Assembly: GCA_002338525.1 (NCBI GenBank)
Contig: DDIM01000008.1
Coordinates: 74,689 to 106,059, forward strand
Length of the DNA: 31,371 bases
Reading direction: 5' to 3'
DNA from: Micavibrio sp. UBA1850
GTDB lineage: Bacteria > Pseudomonadota > Alphaproteobacteria > Micavibrionales > Micavibrionaceae
In this document: positions 1 through 6,658 of the stretch, piece after piece
Layout: each line of letters starts with the position of its first letter
How positions within the stretch are numbered: the first letter of the stretch is position 1
Notes under the pieces: model-generated
Databases searched by the model: none
What the model saw: only the letters and a program-made list of their open reading frames with translations
Told to the model about the DNA's origin: nothing
Translations under genes and position numbers: made by a program

Positions 1-308
1 CCTCTAAAAATCGATGATTCTTGGGGCAAGTAACCAATACCAAGGCGTGCGCGTTGGTACATCGGTAAATTCGTAATATCATTGCCATCCAGCAGCATCT
101 GTCCATCATTGGCGTTAATCAACCCCATCATGATGTAAAAACTTGTGGTTTTTCCAGCTCCATTTGGGCCGAGCAAAGCCACAGACTCTCCCTGCTTTAC
201 ATGATATGAGACATCACGAAGAACGGGTTTCTTCTTGTAGCTTTTTGAAAGGTGCTGCGCGACAAGTCCATCTTTTATAGGTCTAATATTTTGAGATTTT
301 GTCGGCAA
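1..308 (-). CDS. lptB: LPS export ABC transporter ATP-binding protein LptB (partial, C-terminus beyond window)
   Basis: Only the first ~102 residues are present; the gene runs off the left edge. The frame contains a Walker A motif (GPNGAGKTT) preceded by KKKPVLRDVSYHV and followed by DGQMLLDGNDITNLPMYQRA and LGIGYLPQESSIFR, the arrangement typical of LptB. LptB is the cytoplasmic ATPase that, with LptF/LptG, drives lipopolysaccharide from the inner membrane across the periplasm. An in-frame stop lies about 14 codons upstream and no ATG follows it before conserved sequence, so I infer a TTG start at 308 with a weak AGGA about 11 bases before it; the exact start is uncertain. It follows the MATE gene on the same strand with a ~75-base gap. 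Confidence 0.85.
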   Translation of the reverse strand, partial: MPTKSQNIRPIKDGLVAQHLSKSYKKKPVLRDVSYHVKQGESVALLGPNGAGKTTSFYIMMGLINANDGQMLLDGNDITNLPMYQRARLGIGYLPQESSIFR

Positions 309-383
309 TGGATTCTGATCCTGATGTAAGTTCTTTGTAATCTTGAGCTATAACTTATATGGGCTAATCGTTATTTTTTCAAC

Positions 384-1724
384 TTATTTTGGGCACGCAC
401 GCCAGCTATAAATATGAACAACCACGCCAGAGACGACATTTACAATTGCCATGGCAACAAATATACCGACGGCACCCCACATGTTTCCGATGTAAATTGC
501 AGGAATTAAAAGAAGTATGTATTTGCCTATCATCATTATGAATGATTGTTTGGGCTTACCCATTGCATTGAATGCCGACATCCAGCCATTGAGCAAATTA
601 CTAAGCGCGTATGACACAGGCACAATCCAAAAGAACAACTGCGCCACCCGAATAATTTGCGCATCATCCGTAAATGCACCCGCTATCATGCCTCCGGCAA
701 CAGCCAGCACAATTGCCACAAACAAAGACCAAATTATATTGTAGCTAATTGCGACTTTTAAAACTTCTCTTACGCGATCAAATTGTTTTGCACCCAAATT
801 TTGCCCTATAATAGGCGCCATCGACGTCGATAATGCCATAAGGATGATAAAGGCAAACGCCTCGACCCGCGAGGCAATCCCAAAGGCCGCCACGGCCTCA
901 ACACTTATTCCAGATAAAAGCGCGATAATGATGCTGTTTGTGAGCGGTAGTATAAGGCTGGCTACACTCACAGGTAGGGCAATGGTCAACATTCGTCTCA
1001 GCGTATCTTTGAACTCGTGACAGGCCATAAGGCATTTCACTTTAAAGCGTTTTTTTCGTTCAGTAATGATATAGAGGCCTGAGAAAAGAGCGAGCATATT
1101 AGCAATTACTGTTGCAAGGGCTGCCCCCTCAACACCCATTTCCGGCGCGCCTAAATATCCAAAGATAAGAATAGGATCAAGTACACAATTTGCAAATGCA
1201 GCCACAGTCATAATCAGGGCAGGCGTTACGGCGTCGCCTTCTGCACGCATGGCGGAGTTTGCAACCATCGGAATAGCAACAAGCGGAACGGATAAACATA
1301 TTAATGGAATATAATCATGTATATAGCCTATGAGCGCGTCATTGACGCCCATCATTTTAAACAGGCTTTCATACCCAAGCCACAAAACGAACACGACTGC
1401 TGAAACACACAGAAATGACAAAGCGATGCCCTGTGTTACAACACGGCAGACTTTCTCTATTTCCTTCTCCCCTACAAGACGCGAAACATTCGATGACATC
1501 GCAACGCCAAAGCCAATGGATACGGTAAGTAAGGCGTATGTAATGGGAAATGTAAAACTGACAGCGGCAAGCGCATCGCTACTGATTTGTCCGATAAAAT
1601 ACATATCAATCAGCTGAAACGATATAATCACCCCCACGCCCCATGCCATTGGAAGGGTTAGACGCCATAAATGGCGCGGAATTGAGCCTGAAAGGAGGTC
1701 TTTTTTATCATTTGATTGCGTCAT
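384..1724 (-). CDS. MATE family efflux transporter
   Basis: A 446-residue polytopic protein. The N-terminus (LLSGSIPRHLWRLTLPMAWG) and regular hydrophobic segments fit the 12-helix, two-lobed MATE fold, as do repeated family-like elements such as FGVAMSSNVSRLVGEKE in the first half and MAPIIGQNLGAKQFDRVREV in the second. MATE proteins export cationic drugs, toxins or metabolites by Na+ or H+ antiport across the inner membrane; the substrate cannot be told from sequence. The frame extends upstream to a TTG at 1763, but the extension is polar and the ATG at 1724 gives the usual MATE N-terminus, so I use it. The gene is divergent from the glycosyltransferase (56 bases apart) and may be cotranscribed with lptB. 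Confidence 0.9.
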   Translation of the reverse strand: MTQSNDKKDLLSGSIPRHLWRLTLPMAWGVGVIISFQLIDMYFIGQISSDALAAVSFTFPITYALLTVSIGFGVAMSSNVSRLVGEKEIEKVCRVVTQGIALSFLCVSAVVFVLWLGYESLFKMMGVNDALIGYIHDYIPLICLSVPLVAIPMVANSAMRAEGDAVTPALIMTVAAFANCVLDPILIFGYLGAPEMGVEGAALATVIANMLALFSGLYIITERKKRFKVKCLMACHEFKDTLRRMLTIALPVSVASLILPLTNSIIIALLSGISVEAVAAFGIASRVEAFAFIILMALSTSMAPIIGQNLGAKQFDRVREVLKVAISYNIIWSLFVAIVLAVAGGMIAGAFTDDAQIIRVAQLFFWIVPVSYALSNLLNGWMSAFNAMGKPKQSFIMMIGKYILLLIPAIYIGNMWGAVGIFVAMAIVNVVSGVVVHIYSWRACPK

Positions 1725-1780
1725 AATGATAAAAGATTTATGCTGTTTGCTGTGCGAACGCAATCCGAATCTTTTATTTC

Positions 1781-3001
1781 ATGAAATTTCTTTACTGCCA
1801 CGACAATATTTATATTAAAACTGAAGATGGACATGCCTTATCAGAAGGCCAGTTTTCCTACGATTACTGGGATCCATATATCAAGGTCTGTGACGAGTTG
1901 ATCGTTATGGGGCGTGGGCGTGATATCACAGATTCTGACGATATAGATACCCTTAATCAAAGCAATGGCGAGAAGGTTTCAATTGAAACCGTTCCAAATA
2001 TGAATACGCCCTTGGGACTTTTGTTATATCATTCAGAAGTAAAAAATAAAGTTGAGGCGATGGTTGATGCTACTGATGCAGTAATTATTCGCACGATGAG
2101 CGAAATAGGCTGGCTTGCGTTTAAGCATGCAAAAAAAACTGGCAAACCCATTGCGCATGAGGTTGCGGGCTGTGCGTGGGACAACACATGGAATCATGGG
2201 TCATTACTGGGTAAGGCATATGCGCCTATACGCGCTCATCGCATGAAACAGCTCGCGCAACAAGCTGATTTTGTATTGTATGTAAGTAAAGAGTTTTTGC
2301 CCAAACGCTATCCTGCCAAAGGTGAAACAGCCATTGCATCCAATGTGCGTATCGAGACACCACACGAAGATGTTTTAAAGCGCCGCTTGGAGCGGATAAA
2401 ATCGTCTCGCTCACCAAGCCTTCCCATTGAGCTTGGGTTAATTGGGCAACTTAACCATAAATTAAAAGGCATTTCTGTTGCCATTGAAGCCTTAAGCATT
2501 CTTAACAGTATGGCGGATACAAAACGTTTTTCTCTTAAGATACTCGGCGCAGGGCAACCCTCTCACTACCGCCACATTATACATGAGCATGGCTTAGAAA
2601 ATGATGTGCGTTTTGATGGCGTTTTAGCGAGCGGCACGCCTGTTTTAAAATGGCTGGACCGTGTTGATATATACGTACAACCCAGCTTTCACGAGGGTGT
2701 GCCTCGCGCTACAATTGAGGCCATGAGCCGCGGTTGCCCTGCATTTGGATCGGATGCTGGTGGCATTCCAGAGCTTCTAAGCGATGCATACATACATAAA
2801 GCAGGTGACGCACACATCCTTGCGCAGCAAATTTTGAAGAGCGTCAAAGAAAACACATTAGAAGACCAAGCGCGCACAAATTTTGAAAAAGCGCGTGAAT
2901 ACACGCAAGACAAGCTTCAGCCCATTCGTAATGATTTCTGGTCTAGTTTTTCTGAATTTGTTAAAACCAACAAAGACAAGAACCAAGAGACGCATACATG
3001 A
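1781..3001 (+). CDS. GT4-type glycosyltransferase (GT-B fold)
   Basis: A 406-residue protein with the C-terminal signature of family 4 glycosyltransferases. E305 and E313 form the EX7E motif in FHEGVPRATIEAMSRGCP, followed by FGSDAGGIPELL (nucleotide-sugar site), and LGLIGQLNHKLKGISVAIEAL opens the second Rossmann-like domain near residue 218. The first ~200 residues are the variable acceptor domain. No signal peptide or membrane segment is seen, so it probably acts on the cytoplasmic face on a lipid-linked or protein acceptor. It overlaps the sulfotransferase by the ATGA junction, which suggests translational coupling and a shared glycan pathway. No clear Shine-Dalgarno precedes the ATG. Donor and acceptor are unknown. 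Confidence 0.85.
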   Translation: MKFLYCHDNIYIKTEDGHALSEGQFSYDYWDPYIKVCDELIVMGRGRDITDSDDIDTLNQSNGEKVSIETVPNMNTPLGLLLYHSEVKNKVEAMVDATDAVIIRTMSEIGWLAFKHAKKTGKPIAHEVAGCAWDNTWNHGSLLGKAYAPIRAHRMKQLAQQADFVLYVSKEFLPKRYPAKGETAIASNVRIETPHEDVLKRRLERIKSSRSPSLPIELGLIGQLNHKLKGISVAIEALSILNSMADTKRFSLKILGAGQPSHYRHIIHEHGLENDVRFDGVLASGTPVLKWLDRVDIYVQPSFHEGVPRATIEAMSRGCPAFGSDAGGIPELLSDAYIHKAGDAHILAQQILKSVKENTLEDQARTNFEKAREYTQDKLQPIRNDFWSSFSEFVKTNKDKNQETHT

Positions 3002-3867
3002 TTATTGAAAGACGTAAGCGCCCTTACAAAATTTTTGATCGCCCCTTCGTATTTTTTATGGGGCCACAGCGATCAGGCACGTCTTGGCTTGATCGATATT
3101 TACGCTCACGCGACGACGTGTGCCTTCCTGATGATGTCAAAGAAGTGTTCTTTTTTGATCGTGATTTTGACAAAGGTATTGGAAGTTACGCCGCACATTT
3201 TCACCCCAATGATGCGCATAAAATTATTACTGAAATATCAACAACCAGCTTTGACCATGAACTTGCGCCCAAACGTTTATTTGACGTGTTTGGCCAAGAT
3301 GTAAAACTTGTATGCCCCTTGCGTAACCCGATTGTGCGATCATACTCTTTATATTTGCACTATCTTCGCTATGGGATTGTCACCGGCAGCTTAAAAGAGG
3401 CCTGCGAACAACACCCGCAGATTTTGGATAGCAGCCGGTATGCAGATAATATTAAAAGATGGCTCAAATTTTATGACCTCAACAACATCAATTTTGTTTA
3501 TCAAGAAGATTTAGAGTCTGACCAAGATTTATATATTCATGAAATTTGCGACATACTCGACATCCCCTTTGTCCCCCTTCCTATTGAGTTGAGAGCGCGC
3601 TTCAACGTCACGACATTTTCGAATTTTGGTCGTGTGGCTGGCTATGCCCAGCGCTTTGCCGACTGGCTACGTCAACACCGCCTTTATTTTCTGATTAATT
3701 TTGCCAAGGCTTTAGGCATGAAGCGTTTGATTTTTGGTAAAGAGGAACCAGATGCCGTAAAAAATGAAATGCCTGCTGAAGATGCTATGTTTTTACAAGA
3801 ACAGCTCGGTCAGGAAATTGAAAAATTTGAAACCTTGGTCGGCTATAAAGTCGCCGCGTGGTCTTAA
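2998..3867 (+). CDS. Sulfotransferase family protein
   Basis: A 289-residue cytosolic-type sulfotransferase. PQRSGTSW at residues 23-30 matches the 5'-phosphosulfate-binding loop of PAPS-dependent sulfotransferases, and RNPIVRSYSLYLHYLRYG from residue 109 matches the 3'-phosphate-binding motif (Arg109, Ser115). The spacing resembles heparan N-sulfotransferase-like and bacterial carbohydrate sulfotransferases, which move sulfate from PAPS to a sugar or lipid hydroxyl or amine. The start codon overlaps the stop of the upstream glycosyltransferase, so the pair is probably coupled; the inference is that it sulfates the product of that enzyme. No PAPS synthesis genes lie in the window. No signal peptide or transmembrane helix is seen. 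Confidence 0.85.
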   Translation: MIIERRKRPYKIFDRPFVFFMGPQRSGTSWLDRYLRSRDDVCLPDDVKEVFFFDRDFDKGIGSYAAHFHPNDAHKIITEISTTSFDHELAPKRLFDVFGQDVKLVCPLRNPIVRSYSLYLHYLRYGIVTGSLKEACEQHPQILDSSRYADNIKRWLKFYDLNNINFVYQEDLESDQDLYIHEICDILDIPFVPLPIELRARFNVTTFSNFGRVAGYAQRFADWLRQHRLYFLINFAKALGMKRLIFGKEEPDAVKNEMPAEDAMFLQEQLGQEIEKFETLVGYKVAAWS

Positions 3868-3882
3868 GAAAAGGGCCTCTGT

Positions 3883-4911
3883 ATGAGCGAACTTAACGCC
3901 CTTATTTATAGCATTCAATATAGCGGTATCGCGTTTGATAAGGCGTGTTTTATGAACGGCCAATACGATATGTTGATTGAAGACATTCTTCCCGCTTCAA
4001 AGACTTTTATCGTCACCCCCTATATTCATCATTTGAAAAACTTTTTGATACATAAATATCAAGGCGGCGCTCATTTCCCAGACGGCGCACAATATGATGC
4101 CTGTTTTATTCTTCTGCCAAAACAGAAGGATCAAGCCCTTTATGATATTGCGTACGCTCTTCAACATTTATCTGATGGTGGGCACTTAGTGTTATGCGCA
4201 CATAAAAACGCAGGGGGATCACGCCTGGCCAATATATTAAAAGTTTTTGGCTTAGAAGCCGATCACGGTCTGTCAAAGTTTCATTGCAAGTCAGTTGTGG
4301 TTCGCAAGACTTCAGCGCTTCAAAAATCCTCTGTTTTATACTGCCTTCAAAAAGGTGAGCAGCAAAAAAATCAGTTTGGATATTATACAAAGCCCGGCAT
4401 TTTTGGGTGGAATAAAATTGATACAGGTTCCGAACTTCTATCTCACTATATTACTGATGAATTGTCTGGTATTGGAGCAGATTTCGGCTGTGGTTATGGC
4501 TACCTTACAGATAAAGTTTTTCAAACAGCGCCAAACATTGATGTTATGGATTGCTATGATGTCGACCACCACGCCCTCGATGCGTGTCGGGCAAATATGC
4601 GCGCACGCCATCCCGATAAGAGGACCTCTATTATTTGGCATGACCTTACACTCGGCGCGCCAAATGAGGGGCCATCAGGCCGATATCAATTTGTTGTTAT
4701 GAACCCGCCCTTTCACGATGGAAAGGCATCAGACCATGCCATGGGACAAAAAATGATTAAGACCGCGTATGATATGCTGGGTAAATATGGGGCTTTATTT
4801 ATGGTGGCAAACAACCACCTGCCTTACGAAAAAATCTTAGAGCAACTTTTTTTCAAAGTCGAGATTTTGACACAAGAAAAGGGCTTCAAAATATTCAAAG
4901 CCCTTAAATAA
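3883..4911 (+). CDS. RsmC/RlmG-like class I methyltransferase
   Basis: A 342-residue protein with the two-domain layout of RsmC. A degenerate N-terminal methyltransferase-like half is followed by a catalytic C-terminal half. In the latter, PGIFGWNKIDTGSELL (171-186), motif I DFGCGYGYL (200-208) and the catalytic NPPFHDG (274-280) are visible. RsmC makes m2G1207 in 16S rRNA using SAM, and RlmG is the 23S counterpart; NPPF is typical of amino-group methylation on guanine. It starts 15 bases after the sulfotransferase in the same direction, so it may be cotranscribed, although an rRNA enzyme is functionally unrelated to glycan sulfation. The 3' end carries a GC-rich inverted repeat. Which G it methylates is not certain. 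Confidence 0.8.
   Translation: MSELNALIYSIQYSGIAFDKACFMNGQYDMLIEDILPASKTFIVTPYIHHLKNFLIHKYQGGAHFPDGAQYDACFILLPKQKDQALYDIAYALQHLSDGGHLVLCAHKNAGGSRLANILKVFGLEADHGLSKFHCKSVVVRKTSALQKSSVLYCLQKGEQQKNQFGYYTKPGIFGWNKIDTGSELLSHYITDELSGIGADFGCGYGYLTDKVFQTAPNIDVMDCYDVDHHALDACRANMRARHPDKRTSIIWHDLTLGAPNEGPSGRYQFVVMNPPFHDGKASDHAMGQKMIKTAYDMLGKYGALFMVANNHLPYEKILEQLFFKVEILTQEKGFKIFKALK
4879..4905 (-). terminator. Possible terminator hairpin overlapping the rsmC-like 3' end
   Basis: AAGGGCTT (4879-4886) and AAGCCCTT (4898-4905) form a perfect 8-bp stem around an 11-base loop. Read on the minus strand it is followed by TTTTCTT, so it could stop transcription of the minus-strand gene ending at 4938; on the plus strand no U-tract follows. 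It lies within the last codons of the convergent methyltransferase gene. Confidence 0.4.
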
Positions 4912-4937
4912 AACTTGTAAAAAACTATTCGTAAAAT

Positions 4938-5600
4938 TTATTTTACTTTCCCTTGCGGGTCGATCGACACAGGGCAATCAACGCGCACTGTGAGGTCTGA
5001 GGCAATAGGCTCATCATCAAGCATTTCAATCATACCTGATGGGTGCACGGCAAAGTTTGCAATAAACAATGCGTTCGAATAGAAAACAACGGCATCACAT
5101 AGCCAGTGCCCCTGCTCATTTTTGCCTTCAAAGCTTGCAGGGCGTAGTGATCCGCCAATTACGGTTTTCATTTTATCGTCCATTTCAGGCATATTAGGCT
5201 GGTCGATGTCTTCAGCGATAAGGAACGGGCCTTCTTCTCCGCGAACAAAAAAGCAGAAAAAATGAAGGTAATCGATTACATTTTCATCTGTTACTTTAAC
5301 AGGCGCTTTAGCATTGATATCATGAATTGGCGGCGATGTTCCATCAAGCGGGTATAGCTCTCCTTGATCTGATAGGAAATAAACAGTTAGCTTTTTAGGC
5401 ATCCAATTCGCATCTCTCATACGGATCATAACCACGTTATTTCCATAGAAAGGAAGGCTTCTCCACTCAACCTTTGTGGTTTCAGGCGAAGTCTCTAAAG
5501 AGTCATAGATTTTGCCATTTTGCCATTTCTTCTTTGCTTCTGAGAGAAAGCCAAGAAGCTCGTCGCCTGTTACAGAATTCCAGTTATTATCTTCATACAT
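4938..5600 (-). CDS. Hypothetical protein, 220 aa
   Basis: I do not recognise a family. The protein is soluble and acidic-to-neutral, with no signal peptide or transmembrane helix. It appears to be a compact alpha/beta protein with many aromatic residues, for example VIDYLHFFCFFVRGEEGPFLI in the middle and LCDAVVFYSNALFIANFAVHPSGMIEML towards the C-terminus. The latter strand-rich tail, ending in a short basic PQGKVK, resembles a ligand-binding barrel only vaguely, and I would not assign a role. It is transcribed alone between convergent rsmC-like and divergent rpmH. AAAGAG about 10 bases before the ATG may be its ribosome site. Codon and base composition match the neighbours, so there is no sign of transfer. 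Confidence 0.65.
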   Translation of the reverse strand: MYEDNNWNSVTGDELLGFLSEAKKKWQNGKIYDSLETSPETTKVEWRSLPFYGNNVVMIRMRDANWMPKKLTVYFLSDQGELYPLDGTSPPIHDINAKAPVKVTDENVIDYLHFFCFFVRGEEGPFLIAEDIDQPNMPEMDDKMKTVIGGSLRPASFEGKNEQGHWLCDAVVFYSNALFIANFAVHPSGMIEMLDDEPIASDLTVRVDCPVSIDPQGKVK

Positions 5601-5722
5601 AAAATAAGCTCTTTTTTGTTTGTATTTGTTGTAATTTCAACAGCATGCCAGAAATATATGATAATGAAAAGTCTTTATATATGTATTGAAAAAAAGATTT
5701 TTCGATATATCGCTTATGTTTC

Positions 5723-5751
5723 TTGACAATCATTCTATTACCCTTTATACA
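5723..5751 (+). promoter_or_regulatory. Sigma-70-type promoter of the rpmH-rnpA-yidD-yidC operon
   Basis: A perfect -35 TTGACA (5723-5728) is followed after 17 bases by TATACA (5746-5751), a 4/6 match to TATAAT. It lies about 55 bases before the rpmH start codon, leaving a leader of roughly 50 bases. A 10-bp palindrome CGATATATCG sits just upstream (5703-5712). This is the best promoter in the window, and a strong one is expected for a ribosomal protein gene. Confidence 0.65.
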
Positions 5752-5795
5752 CTGGCTTCTCAAGAATTATTGAATAACATATTAGAGATTTTTAG

Positions 5796-5806
5796 GAGCA
5801 ACGCTC
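5796..5806 (+). promoter_or_regulatory. Small hairpin partly covering the rpmH ribosome-binding site
   Basis: GAGC (5796-5799) and GCTC (5803-5806) pair around an AAC loop directly before the rpmH ATG. The left arm includes the last three bases of the AGGAG Shine-Dalgarno. With only 4 bp it would be marginal in the cell; it is listed because the next gene has a stronger version in the same position. Confidence 0.3.
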
Positions 5807-5947
5807 ATGTCAACAAAAAGAACTTTTCAGCCATCTGTTTTGGTTCGCGCACGTCGTCACGGTTTCCGTGCACGCATGGCCACTCGCACAGGACGCGCAA
5901 TCATTGCAAACCGTCGTGCTAAAGGACGCAAGAAATTATCTGCATAA
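5807..5947 (+). CDS. rpmH: 50S ribosomal protein L34
   Basis: A 46-residue, extremely basic protein beginning MSTKRTFQPSVLVRARRHGF and ending RRAKGRKKLSA, which is diagnostic of bL34. The family usually starts MKRTYQPS; here there are two extra N-terminal residues (Ser-Thr). A good Shine-Dalgarno AGGAG (5794-5798) lies 8 bases before the ATG. L34 sits in the 50S subunit near the 23S 3' region and is one of the last proteins to join. It is the first gene of the conserved rpmH-rnpA-yidD-yidC cluster and follows the promoter at 5723-5751. Confidence 0.97.
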   Translation: MSTKRTFQPSVLVRARRHGFRARMATRTGRAIIANRRAKGRKKLSA

Positions 5948-5960
5948 GCAGACGGTTTCT

Positions 5961-5982
5961 TCATGAGGATACCCCCTCATGA
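5961..5982 (+). promoter_or_regulatory. Hairpin pairing the Shine-Dalgarno and start codon of rnpA
   Basis: TCATGAGG (5961-5968) and CCTCATGA (5975-5982) form a perfect 8-bp stem with a 6-base ATACCC loop. The left arm carries the GAGG Shine-Dalgarno and the right arm contains the rnpA ATG at 5979-5981, so the folded mRNA would hide both. No U-tract follows, so it is not a typical intrinsic terminator. It may keep RNase P protein synthesis well below that of L34 from the same transcript; this role is inference. Confidence 0.55.
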
Positions 5983-6365
5983 GCACTGATATAGTTACAG
6001 ACATTAAAACAATCGGCAGTTTGAAAAAACGCGCCGATTTTTTGCGTGTTAACGCCCTACAAAAAAAATGGGTAACTAAGTCCTTTATTATCCAATACGC
6101 TCCGCAACCCGAAGGGCTGGACATTGCTGATGATATTCGCTTCGGCTTGACCATTACCAAACGCGTTTATAAAAATGCAACGGACAGAAACCGTGTTAAG
6201 CGACGCTTGAGAGCCATCTGCAAGGACATTCTCCCAACACATGGAATCCACACATCTGATTATGTTTTAATTGGTCGGGCAGAGGCACGAGACAAAGACT
6301 TTGAAGACATAAGAAGAGACCTAAAATGGGCATTAAAACGCCTGCACAGCGCCCCCAAAACCTAG
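5979..6365 (+). CDS. rnpA: Ribonuclease P protein component
   Basis: A 128-residue basic protein. SLKKRADFLRV (14-24) is the typical start of the RnpA fold, and RNRVKRRLR at residues 70-78 is the RNR signature helix that contacts the RNA subunit. RnpA binds the catalytic M1 RNA and positions the 5' leader of pre-tRNA for removal. It starts 31 bases after rpmH. GAGGA lies 9 bases before the ATG but inside a strong hairpin. A TTG at 6021 would give a family-typical N-terminus but has no ribosome site, so I keep the ATG. Confidence 0.95.
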   Translation: MSTDIVTDIKTIGSLKKRADFLRVNALQKKWVTKSFIIQYAPQPEGLDIADDIRFGLTITKRVYKNATDRNRVKRRLRAICKDILPTHGIHTSDYVLIGRAEARDKDFEDIRRDLKWALKRLHSAPKT

Positions 6366-6375
6366 AGGGAGAGTA

Positions 6376-6630
6376 TTGCCATCCATGATGAAGTATTTGT
6401 TTCGCTTTTATCGTTTTTTCCTCTCGCCTTTCATGGGTAATCAGTGCCGTTTTTACCCGACATGCTCGCATTACTCTGAACAGGCATACAAAAAACATGG
6501 TTTTTTAAAGGGATCTATTTTGACATTCATCCGCATCTTCAAATGTCAGCCATGGTATAAAGGGAATGCAGTTGACGAAGTGCCAAAACGATTTGCCTAT
6601 CGCGACCTCTTCGGCTATAAGAAACCCTAA
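6376..6630 (+). CDS. yidD: Membrane protein insertion efficiency factor YidD
   Basis: An ~84-residue protein with the highly conserved YidD core: FYRFFLSPFMG, then QCRFYPTCSHYSEQAYKKHG and CQPWYKGNAVDEVP. The amphipathic N-terminal helix associates with the inner membrane, where YidD assists insertion by the YidC pathway. It sits, as usual, between rnpA (10 bases upstream) and yidC (28 bases downstream). Two starts are possible: TTG at 6376 and ATG at 6385. The purine-rich AGAGGGAGAG (6364-6373) is too close for the first and slightly far for the second, so the start is uncertain and MMKYLFRFYRFF is equally plausible. Confidence 0.95.
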   Translation: MPSMMKYLFRFYRFFLSPFMGNQCRFYPTCSHYSEQAYKKHGFLKGSILTFIRIFKCQPWYKGNAVDEVPKRFAYRDLFGYKKP

Positions 6631-6658
6631 ATTCAAAAAATATAACAAGGATATATAC

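Noticed and set aside
6566..6658. N-terminal extension of yidC overlapping yidD
   Set aside because: The extension is polar, lacks homology to YidC and overlaps a well-supported gene; the ATG at 6659 has AAGGA at proper spacing.
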